Shown in pieces: positions 12,776 to 20,663 of a stretch of DNA of 20,704 bases. A program made the position numbers and the translations under genes. The stretch is taken from the NCBI GenBank assembly GCA_910588415.1, contig CAJUPK010000005.1:15018-35721 (forward strand). Reading direction: 5' to 3'. The DNA is from an uncultured Oscillospiraceae bacterium (GTDB lineage: Bacteria; Bacillota; Clostridia; Oscillospirales; Acutalibacteraceae). The notes beneath the pieces are model-generated. The model was not told where the DNA came from. It ran no database searches and saw only the letters and a program-made list of their open reading frames with translations. Numbering within the stretch: position 1 is the first letter of the stretch; every line of letters starts with the position of its first letter.

Positions 12776-14872
12776 ATGAAACGAATCTTGAACAACAGCG
12801 TGTCGCTGATGGTGGTCGTGATTGTGCTATTCCTCATCATACCTCTGCCCACCCAGCTGCTGGACGTTATGCTGGTCATCAATATCGCGCTCTCCATTGT
12901 GATTTTGCTCATCACCATGAACATCAAGGAGACGCTGGAGTTTTCCATCTACCCATCGCTGCTGCTTATCACCACACTGTTTCGGTTGGGACTGAATGTG
13001 TCCACCACCCGGCAGATTTTGGAGAACGGGTATGCCGGCGATGTTATTAAGGCATTTGGCGACTTGATAACCAGCGGCAATGTGGTCATTGGCTTTATCA
13101 TCTTCTTTATCATTGTAATGGTGCAGTTTATCGTCATTACGAAAGGCGCCGAGCGCGTGGCCGAAGTGGCCGCCCGGTTTACCTTGGACGCTATGCCCGG
13201 CAAGCAGATGGCCATTGACGCGGACCTGAACACAGGCCTGATCAATGAGCAGGAAGCCCGTCTCCGCCGGGAAAAGATCCAGCGGGAAGCGGATTTTTAC
13301 GGCGCCATGGACGGTGCTACCAAGATTGTCAAAGGCGACGCGGTGATGTCCCTGATCATCACCTTTATCAACTTGATTGGCGGCATTATCATCGGTATGC
13401 TGCAGGGCGGCATGGAGCTGAACGATGTGCTGACCCGGTACTCCACCGCCACCATTGGTGACGGCCTGGTCTCCCAGCTGCCGGCTTTGATGATCTCTAC
13501 AGCCACAGGCATGATTGTGACCCGTTCTGTGTCTGACGGCAGCCTGAACACAGATGTGATCAAGCAGTTTACAGCCCAGCCCCGGGCCATCATGACCGCG
13601 GGCGCGGCGCTGATCTTCCTGGCAATGATGCCCAACACCCCTCACTTTGCCCTGGCTGTGGTGGCGGCGGTGCTGATTACCTTTGGCTTTGTGCTGAGCC
13701 GCAAGCTGCGGGCTGAACAGGAGGCGGAGCTGGCTGCCGCCTCTCTGCCGGAAGAGGTGGAGCCGGAGGCTGCGCCTGCAGAGGCCGATTACTACAAGGA
13801 CATCAACAATGTGTACTCTTTGCTTACCGTAGAACCCATTGAGATGGAGGTGGGCTACAGCTTGATTCCCCTGGTGGATGAGAGCAGCGGCGGCAAGCTG
13901 ATCAACCGCATTGTCATCTTCCGGCGGCAGTATGCCCAGGAGATGGGCTTTGTGGTTCCCACGGTCCGTATGCACGACAGCTCGGTTATTGGCACCAACC
14001 AGTACACCATCCGCATCAAGGGCGAGGAAGTGGCCAAGGGCGAGATTTTGGTGGACTATTACCTGGCTTTAGAGCCCTCGAAACCCCTGGGTGAGATTGA
14101 TGGAATTGAGACAGTGGAGCCTGCCTATGGCATCCCTTCCCGGTGGATTCTGCCGGAGAACAAGGAGATGGCGGAAATTTATGGGTATACGGTCATTGAT
14201 CCTCTGTCTGTCATTTTGACCCACCTGTCAGAGACCATAAAAAAGCATGCCTATGAGCTGCTTACCCGCACGGAGACCATCCAGCTGGTGGAGAATCTAA
14301 AGCGCACCTCTCCCGAGCTGGTGGAAGAGGCTTGTCCGGCGGTGATTTCTTATGCCCTGCTGGAAAAAGTACTGCGGGGCCTATTGATGGAAGGTATTCC
14401 CATCCGGGATATGCAGACTATATTGGAAACCATTGTGGACGCCATGGGCACCACCCGGGACCCGGACCTGATTACGGAAAGCGTTCGGAATGCCCTGAGC
14501 CGTACCATCACCCGGCGTTTCTGCCAGGACGGCCAGCTCCGGGCTATTACCCTGGACGCGGAGGTGGAGCGCCGCGTGGTGGCCTCCCTGACAAAGAACG
14601 AACACGGTATTTACCTGGCCATGGAGCCGGACCTGATACAGACACTGATCACCCAGCTGGCAGAACATATGCCCAAGTTTGCGGAGCTGGGCCAGTCGCC
14701 CATTCTGCTGACCAGCCAGGTGGTGCGCGTCTACTTAAGCCGGCTGCTGTCCCAGTATTTCGCAAACCTGTACGTGCTCTCTTTCAGCGAGATTGTGGGG
14801 ACGGTGCAAATCCAATCCTTGGGCAACATTACTATACAGCAGCCTAGTGTCCGAAGGGCGGTGGGGTCATGA
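12776..14872 (+). CDS. flhA: Flagellar export gate protein FlhA
   Basis: 698 aa, full length. FlhA forms the nonameric ring of the export gate and docks chaperone-substrate complexes. The N-terminal about 310 residues contain eight or so membrane segments. Between them lies the FHIPEP family signature at about residues 134-156 (RFTLDAMPGKQMAIDADLN, then TGLINEQEA). The cytoplasmic half, from about residue 345, has the expected IPLVDESSGGKL, RIRIKGEEVAKGEILVDYYL-like and LLMEGIPIRDMQTILE blocks. ATG 12776 has GGAGGAG 5 nt upstream. Its stop overlaps the start of the sigma factor gene by 4 nt (ATGA), an arrangement that places sigma-28 under translational coupling with the export gate. flhF and flhG, which commonly follow flhA, are absent. 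Confidence 0.96.
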   Translation: MKRILNNSVSLMVVVIVLFLIIPLPTQLLDVMLVINIALSIVILLITMNIKETLEFSIYPSLLLITTLFRLGLNVSTTRQILENGYAGDVIKAFGDLITSGNVVIGFIIFFIIVMVQFIVITKGAERVAEVAARFTLDAMPGKQMAIDADLNTGLINEQEARLRREKIQREADFYGAMDGATKIVKGDAVMSLIITFINLIGGIIIGMLQGGMELNDVLTRYSTATIGDGLVSQLPALMISTATGMIVTRSVSDGSLNTDVIKQFTAQPRAIMTAGAALIFLAMMPNTPHFALAVVAAVLITFGFVLSRKLRAEQEAELAAASLPEEVEPEAAPAEADYYKDINNVYSLLTVEPIEMEVGYSLIPLVDESSGGKLINRIVIFRRQYAQEMGFVVPTVRMHDSSVIGTNQYTIRIKGEEVAKGEILVDYYLALEPSKPLGEIDGIETVEPAYGIPSRWILPENKEMAEIYGYTVIDPLSVILTHLSETIKKHAYELLTRTETIQLVENLKRTSPELVEEACPAVISYALLEKVLRGLLMEGIPIRDMQTILETIVDAMGTTRDPDLITESVRNALSRTITRRFCQDGQLRAITLDAEVERRVVASLTKNEHGIYLAMEPDLIQTLITQLAEHMPKFAELGQSPILLTSQVVRVYLSRLLSQYFANLYVLSFSEIVGTVQIQSLGNITIQQPSVRRAVGS

Positions 14873-15651
14873 GGCCCGGCCCTGAGAAGCGCGTGGAGGA
14901 GATGACAACAGAAGAGCTGTTCGCGGAGTACAAAAGTACTGGGGACAAAGCTTTGAAGTGGGAAATCGCCATGCGTTACACAGGGCTGGTCAAGAGCATC
15001 GCCCTGCAAATCAGGGGGGTGTTCTGTAGTTTTACCCAGCTGGACGATATCATCAACGAGGGCCTGATTGTGCTGGCCGACGCGGTAGATAAGTTTGACC
15101 CGGAAAAGGGCCGCTTTGAGATGTATGTGGCAAAGCGCATCCGGGGCATGATTGTGGACCTGGCCCGGCAGCAGGACTGGGTTCCCCGCACTGTGCGGCA
15201 GAGGGCCCAGCGTATTGAGAAAGCCATGACAGAGCTGTACAATGTCACAGGCAAGCTGCCCAGTGATGCCCAGGTGGCGGAGTATTTGAACATGACCATG
15301 GAAGAGTACCAGGAAGCCATGGCAAACGCCTCTTTGCACAGTATCCTCTCCTTTGAGGAGCTTTTTGAGAACGGCGACCAGTGGGCTATGGAGCCAGCGG
15401 CTGGCGGCAGCGAGGAGATTCCAGAGCAGGCCCTGATGAATCAAGAGCTAACGCAGGTGCTGGCTGAGGCCATCTCCTCTATGAAGGAGAGCGAACAGCT
15501 GGTGCTCTCCCTATATTACGAGCAGAATTTAAAGATGAAAGACATCGCCACCGTTATGGACATCACCCCGCCCAGAGTGTCGCAGATCCACGCCCGAGCT
15601 GTGCAGAAGCTGAAAGTGATTATGGAGGCATACTTAAAAGGGGACGGCTAG
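14869..15651 (+). CDS. fliA: Sigma-28 family RNA polymerase sigma factor (FliA/SigD)
   Basis: 260 aa. Alternative sigma factor for late flagellar and chemotaxis genes. Region 2 lies at about residues 40-110 (YTGLVKSIALQIRG, QLDDIINEGLIVLADAVDKF, RFEMYVAKRIRGMIVDLAR, and the QQDWVPRTVR element typical of FliA/SigD/WhiG). Region 3 follows (AQRIEKAMTELYNVTGKLP, a 'lgr.Pt..Ela..l' helix set). Region 4 is near the C-terminus (MKESEQLVLSLYYEQNLKMK and the MDITPPRVSQIHARA helix-turn-helix). ATG 14869 overlaps flhA in ATGA; an internal ATG at 14902 is a less likely alternative. In Bacillus sigD ends the long operon after cheD; here it comes right after flhA. No flgM anti-sigma gene is visible in the window. 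Confidence 0.93.
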   Translation: MRPGPEKRVEEMTTEELFAEYKSTGDKALKWEIAMRYTGLVKSIALQIRGVFCSFTQLDDIINEGLIVLADAVDKFDPEKGRFEMYVAKRIRGMIVDLARQQDWVPRTVRQRAQRIEKAMTELYNVTGKLPSDAQVAEYLNMTMEEYQEAMANASLHSILSFEELFENGDQWAMEPAAGGSEEIPEQALMNQELTQVLAEAISSMKESEQLVLSLYYEQNLKMKDIATVMDITPPRVSQIHARAVQKLKVIMEAYLKGDG

Positions 15652-15691
15652 GTTTGCTCTCCCAGGGCAGGGCGGAAAAAATTTTTGAAAT

Positions 15692-15735
15692 GGGAAAAAA
15701 ACTTCCCTTTTGCTAGTGCAAATTTTCGCAAAAGG
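15692..15735 (+). repeat. Overlapping inverted repeats before flgF
   Basis: GGGAA (15692-15696) can pair with TTCCC (15703-15707), followed by TTTT at 15708-15711, a weak terminator-like hairpin after the sigma gene. CCTTTTGC (15706-15713) pairs perfectly with GCAAAAGG (15728-15735) across 14 nt. The two stems share bases and cannot form together. The second repeat sits just upstream of and abuts the extended -10 element. Confidence 0.5.
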
Positions 15736-15744
15736 TGATATAAT
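15736..15744 (+). promoter_or_regulatory. Extended -10 promoter upstream of flgF
   Basis: TGA followed by TATAAT (15736-15744) is a perfect extended -10 element. The matching -35 position (15716-15721, GTGCAA) is poor, 3 of 6, which is acceptable for an extended -10 promoter, and A/T tracts upstream (15676-15702) could act as an UP element. Transcription would start near 15751, about 30 nt before the flgF start. It does not resemble a sigma-28 promoter. Confidence 0.6.
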
Positions 15745-15779
15745 CTTTATAAGCAGAAGCAAACGGAGGACAGAGAGCA

Positions 15780-16535
15780 ATGTTTAAGGGATTCTACAAT
15801 CTGACGTCTGGAATGATCACCCACGGCAAGAATTTGAACGTGATTTCCAACAACATGGCCAATGTATCGACCACCGGCTTTAAAGCGGACTGCTTCACCA
15901 GCCAGACCTTTGACGAGGTAATGTACAGCCGGGTGGGCAATAAGGACAAAAACTATATTGATATAGGCAACCAAAGCTATGCCACGGTACCCAGTCAGCT
16001 CTACACAGATTATAGCCAAAGCAGCTTTGATGTGACCAACATGCCGCTGGACTTTGCTATTGATGATGACGGCCGGGGCTTTTTTGCCATCCAGACCGAG
16101 AACGGTGTGGTGTACACCCGGGCGGGCGATTTTTCCCTGGATGACGAGGGGTATCTGGGCCTGCCAGACCACGGCCGGGTGCTGGATATAAACGGCGAGG
16201 AGATCTTACTGACCACGGATAAGATCACCACGGATAACTACGGCAGAATCTACACGAAAAACGGCGGCTTTCTGGGCCAGATCGGCGTCTATGTATTTGA
16301 AAATACGGACACGCTGGAAAAGGACCCCATGGGCATGTTTACCACAGGGGGCCAGCAGCCCCAGGTGCAGCCCACCTTGGTACACCACCAAATGCTGGAA
16401 AGGTCCAATGTGGGGCTTGTGCAGCAGATGACAAAGATGATAACCACCCAGCGGGCTTACCAGAGTGTGGCAACGCTGACAAAGATATATGACAGCGTGA
16501 TGAATCATGCCGCCAATGATTTGGGTCGGCTGTAA
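15780..16535 (+). CDS. flgF: Flagellar rod protein FlgF-like (FlhO type)
   Basis: 251 aa. Rod/hook/basal-body family protein. The N-terminal motif is clear (MFKGFYNLTSGMITHGKNLN, then VISNNMANVSTTGFKAD), and the C-terminal helix (QMLERSNVGLVQQMTKMITT, QRAYQSVATL) matches. The middle has the FlgE/F/G core (MPLDFAIDDDGRGFFAIQTE and VYTRAGDFSLDDEGYL). I call it FlgF rather than FlgG because the downstream neighbour is the better FlgG match, the usual order is F then G, and the N-terminus resembles Bacillus FlhO. ATG 15780 follows ACGGAGGACAGAG. It is the first gene after the sigma factor and the promoter at 15736-15744. Exchange of the F and G labels is possible. Confidence 0.85.
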   Translation: MFKGFYNLTSGMITHGKNLNVISNNMANVSTTGFKADCFTSQTFDEVMYSRVGNKDKNYIDIGNQSYATVPSQLYTDYSQSSFDVTNMPLDFAIDDDGRGFFAIQTENGVVYTRAGDFSLDDEGYLGLPDHGRVLDINGEEILLTTDKITTDNYGRIYTKNGGFLGQIGVYVFENTDTLEKDPMGMFTTGGQQPQVQPTLVHHQMLERSNVGLVQQMTKMITTQRAYQSVATLTKIYDSVMNHAANDLGRL

Positions 16536-16556
16536 TAGAGGAAGGGGTAATCTGAC

Positions 16557-17291
16557 ATGAATCTATCCTTTTATACTGCTTCGGTGGGCGCGTGGCAGCA
16601 GCAGGAGCGGCTGAACGTCCACGGCAACAACATAGCCAATGTGAACAACTATGGCTTTCGGGCCAAACGCCCGGTGTTTTCCGACTTGATGTATGACTTT
16701 ATAGCAGGCGCCCAGGCAGACGAACTGCCCAGGGGCACCGGCGCTTACATGGTGTCCGCTGATACGGACTTTAGTCCTACTGGCTTTGCGGATACAGGCC
16801 GCGCCATGGACTATGGCATTGAAGGAGAGGGCTTTTTTGCCCTGTGGGACCCGGCTACAGGAGACTACAGCTATTCCAGGGACGGCTCCTTTACCATGTC
16901 GCAGTTCATGCTGCGAGGAGAGGACGGCCAGGAGGAGGCCCACTGGTATCTTTCCGACGGGCTGGGCCGCTTTGTCATGAGCCGTAACGGCCAGCTGGTG
17001 GAGGTGGACCCAGAACACCTGGACGCGGAGCTGCCTGTAGGCATCTTTGATTTTGTAAATACCAACGGAATGCAGAGTTTAAGCGAAAACCGGTTTGTGC
17101 CGGTGGAAAAAAACGGCCAGTTGCGGGTGGGAAGAGGCAAGCTGGTACAAGGAGTGCTGGAGCAGTCCAATGTGGATTTGGCCAACGAGCTGACCAAGGT
17201 TATTGAGTCGCAGCGCTCTTTTACCTATGCTTTAAAGATGATCCAGACTTCCGATGAGATCGAGACCACCGTCAATGACTTGCGCAGATAA
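16557..17291 (+). CDS. flgG: Flagellar distal rod protein FlgG-like (FlhP type)
   Basis: 244 aa. Second rod/hook family protein, starting 21 nt after flgF. The N-terminal motif is LSFYTASVGAWQQQERLNVH with GNNIANVNNYGFRAKRPVF; the C-terminus (GVLEQSNVDLANELTKVIES, QRSFTYALKMIQTSDEI, then TVNDLRR) has the SNVD, QRS-Y/F and IQTxDE features seen in FlgG. The central core includes DYGIEGEGFFALWDPATG and YSYSRDGSFTM. FlgG forms the distal rod that connects to the hook. ATG 16557 has GAGGAAGGGG upstream. The protein is slightly shorter than typical FlgG (about 260 aa). Confidence 0.85.
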   Translation: MNLSFYTASVGAWQQQERLNVHGNNIANVNNYGFRAKRPVFSDLMYDFIAGAQADELPRGTGAYMVSADTDFSPTGFADTGRAMDYGIEGEGFFALWDPATGDYSYSRDGSFTMSQFMLRGEDGQEEAHWYLSDGLGRFVMSRNGQLVEVDPEHLDAELPVGIFDFVNTNGMQSLSENRFVPVEKNGQLRVGRGKLVQGVLEQSNVDLANELTKVIESQRSFTYALKMIQTSDEIETTVNDLRR

Positions 17292-17311
17292 TACTGGGTG
17301 GAGGGAATCGA

Positions 17312-17938
17312 ATGGTTATTAAAAATTACCAGGAACTCAACAGCCTGGAGATCGATACGCTGCGGGAAATCGGCAGTATCGGCACAGGCAATGCGGCCAC
17401 GGCTCTTTCGGGGATGCTGGGGTGCCCGGTCCGTATCACGCTGCCAGAGGTGCGTATCATGGGCTATAACGAGGCAATCGACTGGATTGGCGGCCCAGAA
17501 CCCGTGACAGCTGGCGTGCTGGTCCATATCAGCAACCAAATGAACGGCATTATGCTCTCGGTTCAGCCGCTGGAGTTTATCAATGTGATCTTGGAGAAAA
17601 TGCTCTCTCATTCCATTGATGACTACGTAGAGCTGGATGAGCTGCAGCGGTCCGCTTTGGTGGAAGTGGGCAATATCATGATATCCACCTTCATCAACGC
17701 TCTTTCCGGGCTGGCGGATTTGAAGGTAGATCTGACGGTTCCCTGTCTGACAGTGGATATGCAGGGCGCGATTTTGGCAGTGCCCATGGCTGAATATGGC
17801 GGGCAGTCGGACTACCTGATGACAATTGGAGGGAATTTCTCCTGCGACGGCCACGAGCTGCCCTGCCGGCTGATACTCTCTCCAGATCTTAGGTCGCTGA
17901 ATTTTCTACTAAGAAAGCTGGGCGTGGAAGATGGCTAG
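17312..17938 (+). CDS. cheC: CheY-P phosphatase CheC
   Basis: 208 aa. CheC removes phosphate from CheY-P and binds CheD. Two CheC repeats are evident. The second active-site motif is intact ([DS]xxxExxN as SALVEVGN, about residues 112-119, with the downstream P of TVPCL). The first reads DTLREIGS: D15 and E19 are present but the expected Asn is Ser22 (codon AGT at 17375-17377). The conserved downstream P of TLPEV is kept. ATG 17312 has GGAGGG at 17300-17305. The end overlaps cheD by 8 nt, consistent with co-translation of the CheC-CheD pair. It is distinguished from FliY by lacking a SpoA domain. Confidence 0.93.
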   Translation: MVIKNYQELNSLEIDTLREIGSIGTGNAATALSGMLGCPVRITLPEVRIMGYNEAIDWIGGPEPVTAGVLVHISNQMNGIMLSVQPLEFINVILEKMLSHSIDDYVELDELQRSALVEVGNIMISTFINALSGLADLKVDLTVPCLTVDMQGAILAVPMAEYGGQSDYLMTIGGNFSCDGHELPCRLILSPDLRSLNFLLRKLGVEDG

Positions 17939-18419
17939 TGGTTCTAAGTTGGTGATAGGAATTGCGGATATGAAGATGACCCAAACAGGCAATGAGCTGA
18001 TTACATACGCGTTGGGCTCTTGCTGCGGCATCTGCCTCTTTGACCCGAATGTAAGGCTGGCGGCGCTGATTCATATTATGCTGCCCCTGAACATGGAGGC
18101 GGGACGGAAAAATACCATGAAATATGCGGACACCGGCATCCGTGAGACCCTGAAGCAGATGGAGGCCAAAGGGGGACGGCGGGCCAGGATTGTGGCCAAA
18201 GTGGCTGGCGGCGCCAAAATGTTTGCGGTGGCTGGCTCTGGCAGTTTGGGGAATATTGGACAGAGGAATATTGAAAGCGTACATAAGGTGCTGCGGGCGG
18301 AGGGGATCCGGCTGCTGGCTGAAGATGTGGGGGGCTCGGTGGCCCGTACCCTGTCTTTTGATCCCGCCACAGGTAAGGCAACCATTAAAAGCTACGGCAA
18401 GCCGGATATCGTGCTATAG
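17931..18419 (+). CDS. cheD: Chemoreceptor glutamine deamidase CheD
   Basis: 162 aa, normal length. CheD deamidates glutamines on chemoreceptors and is regulated by CheC. The catalytic Cys is C31 in LGSCCGICLFD and the His is H48 in AALIHIMLP; the 17-residue spacing matches the family. Other conserved blocks are KYADTGIRETLKQME, AKVAGGAKMF, GNIGQRNIESVHKVL and the GGSVARTLSFDPATGKATIK end. The adjacent C32 is an extra cysteine. ATG 17931 lies inside the cheC 3' end (8-nt overlap). No chemoreceptor gene is in the window, so its targets are elsewhere. Confidence 0.95.
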   Translation: MASGSKLVIGIADMKMTQTGNELITYALGSCCGICLFDPNVRLAALIHIMLPLNMEAGRKNTMKYADTGIRETLKQMEAKGGRRARIVAKVAGGAKMFAVAGSGSLGNIGQRNIESVHKVLRAEGIRLLAEDVGGSVARTLSFDPATGKATIKSYGKPDIVL

Positions 18420-18446
18420 CCGGAATATGGAAAGGAGTCAGGAAAT

Positions 18447-19388
18447 ATGGCCAACATGAGGGACGAGATCCTGCTGGAATCTGGCACCAATGAAATACAG
18501 ATTTTGAGATTTACCATTGATGGCGTACTGTATGGGATTAATGTGGCAAAGGTGCGGCAAATTACCATCTCAGAACCGGTTAAGTTTATGCCCCACACCC
18601 ACGAGGCGGTGGAGGGGATTTTCAAGCCCCGGGACGAGGTGATCACGGTGGTGAATCTGCCCCGTTATCTGGACTGCCCTAATTATGAGCCGAAAGCCAA
18701 GGATATGTTTATTCTCACAGGCTTCAACAAGGTGACAGTGGCCTTCCGGGTTCACACAGTAGAGGGGCTCAGCCGAATTTCTTGGACAGATATCCAAAAG
18801 CCGGACAGCACCATCAGCGGCGGCAACGATGGCGTTGCCACAGGCATTGCCCAGTGCGGGGATGAGCTGGTGACGATTTTGGACTTTGAGCGCATTGTGG
18901 CGGAGATTGCTCCGGAGACCTCCATCAAGATCAGCGAGATTGACGAGATGGGCCATCGCGGGCACAGCAACACGCCCATTGTGATTGCGGAGGACTCCAT
19001 CCTGCTGTCCCATATGATCAAGGAGTCCTTAAACAAGGCGGGCTATGTCAATTTGAGAATGTTCCCCAATGGCCATGACCTGTGGGAGTTCCTCTGCGAG
19101 TGCAAGCGGGAGAATACCCTGGATGAAAACGCAGCCCTGATTGTAACGGACATTGAAATGCCCCAGATGGACGGCCACCGGCTGACCAAGCTGGTGAAGG
19201 ATGACCGGGAGATGAGAAGCATCCCTCTAATTATTTTCTCGTCTTTGATCAGCGAAGAGATGCGTATTAAGGGCAAAGAGCTGGGTGCCGACGAGCAGTT
19301 AAGCAAGCCGGAGATCGGCCGGCTGGTACATGTGATGGATACCTTGCTGGAGAGAAGCGAAGCAGACAAGGCCCGCAGCGCCGGGTAA
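18447..19388 (+). CDS. cheV: Chemotaxis adaptor CheV (CheW-receiver fusion)
   Basis: 313 aa. CheV couples receptors to CheA and is tuned by phosphorylation. Residues about 10-165 form a CheW-like domain (ILLESGTNEIQILRFTID, YGINVAKVRQI, VVNLPRYL, DELVTILDFERIVAEI). Residues about 180-305 form a receiver domain with the acidic pair E-D (VIAEDS), phospho-acceptor D235 (LIVTDIEMPQMDG), a Ser/Thr position in IIFSSLIS, and the conserved Lys in LSKPEIG. AAGGAG at 18431-18436 precedes ATG 18447. A second in-frame ATG is at 18456. cheA and cheW are not seen here. Confidence 0.93.
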   Translation: MANMRDEILLESGTNEIQILRFTIDGVLYGINVAKVRQITISEPVKFMPHTHEAVEGIFKPRDEVITVVNLPRYLDCPNYEPKAKDMFILTGFNKVTVAFRVHTVEGLSRISWTDIQKPDSTISGGNDGVATGIAQCGDELVTILDFERIVAEIAPETSIKISEIDEMGHRGHSNTPIVIAEDSILLSHMIKESLNKAGYVNLRMFPNGHDLWEFLCECKRENTLDENAALIVTDIEMPQMDGHRLTKLVKDDREMRSIPLIIFSSLISEEMRIKGKELGADEQLSKPEIGRLVHVMDTLLERSEADKARSAG

Positions 19389-19401
19389 GAGGGAGAGCCA
19401 T

Positions 19402-20663
19402 ATGAGAGAAAGATACATCGTCCGGCAGCCAATCAAGAATGAGACAAATCAGATCATCGCATACGAGCTGTTGTACTATGGCGAAAACCAGGCCTATGGC
19501 AACAGTGACGATGGGGCCAGTGAATTTGCTGTAGCTGATACAGTATATAGCTTCCTTATGCAGAACATGGAGAAATCTTTGAAGGACGCTGTGCATTTTA
19601 TGACCTTCACCACAACGCTGCTGATGAAGAAAACTCCGGCTCTCTTTCCCAAAGAGGGGCTGATCATCCAGATTGATGACAGCGTGGTCATCCACCCCCT
19701 AGCCCTGCGCTTTGTACAGCAGTATGCCCGGGATGGATATAAAATCGCGGTGAACGAGTTTCAGTTTGCGCCCCGCTATCTGTCTCTGATTGACTACATA
19801 GACTATATCAAGCTGAACTTTAAAACTACCAGCGATTCTTCCATCAAAAATATTGTGGACCTGGCCAAAAGCATGAACAAGAAAGTGATTGCCACAGAGG
19901 TGGACAGCGCCGAGTTGCACGGCAAGGCGGTGTCCATGGGGGTAGATGCCCTGGAGGGGCCCTATGTGGCGCAGCAGATGGCCACAAAGGCCCACTCCAG
20001 CAGCTATTTGCAGAGCAACTTCTTCCGGCTGATGGTGGCAGTGGTGAAAGAAGAGCCAGATATGGAGGAGATCGAAAACATCATCTCCACAGACGCCACT
20101 TTGAGCTATGGCTTGCTGCGCGTGGCCAATACAGCATATTTTGCCACTAAGCAGCGGGTGACCACCAGCCGGCAGGCCATTATGACCCTGGGCATTGCCC
20201 AGCTGAAACAGTGGATCTATCTGCTGAGCAGCACCAATGCCAACAATGAGATCGACCAGTCCGCGGAGGAGTTCCTGAAACTCTCCTTTATGCGGGCAAA
20301 CTTCTGCAGCGAACTGATGAATTATGCAAAGGATATTCCGATTTCCCGTTCAGAGGCATATCTGATGGGCATGTTCTCCACCCTGAACTACCTGATTGAC
20401 GCGCCGCTGGAGGAGATTCTCTCTACGGTTCCCATGGCGGACGAGGTCAAGGCAGCGCTTCTGCACCACGAGGGCCGCTGCGGCCAGCTCTTTGAGCTGG
20501 TACTCAGCTATGAGCAGGCAGACTGGGAGAAGATTACTGCCCAGGCCCAGGCTCTGGGTGTACCTGCCTACACACTGACGAATATCTATTTTAACTGCAC
20601 AGAATCTGTGAACGATACCTGGCAGCAGATCAGTGCTCCCACCGGGAAAACAGAGGAAGGGGA
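19402..20663 (+). CDS. HDOD protein with degenerate EAL-like domain, 3' end missing
   Basis: About 421 genuine residues. The N-terminal half (about 1-195) looks like an EAL-fold domain: RQPIKNETNQIIAYELLY, then LIIQIDDSVV and YIDYIKLNF. The catalytic residues are lost: the usual DDFG metal-site motif reads NEFQ at 118-121, so it is unlikely to hydrolyse c-di-GMP. The C-terminal half (about 200-390) is an HDOD domain (LMVAVVKEEPDMEEIENIIS, YGLLRVANTAYF, AIMTLGIAQLKQWIYLL). This EAL-HDOD arrangement is that of YuxH/CdgJ-like proteins, linked to motility and chemotaxis in other bacteria. ATG 19402 is 13 nt after cheV with GAGGGAGAG upstream. The apparent stop at 20683-20685 lies in adapter sequence; the last six apparent residues (422-427) are not real. 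Confidence 0.85.

Noticed and set aside
12827..13975. Long antisense reading frame opposite flhA
   Set aside because: Shadow of flhA in a GC-rich region; His/Gln-rich composition and no recognisable domain.
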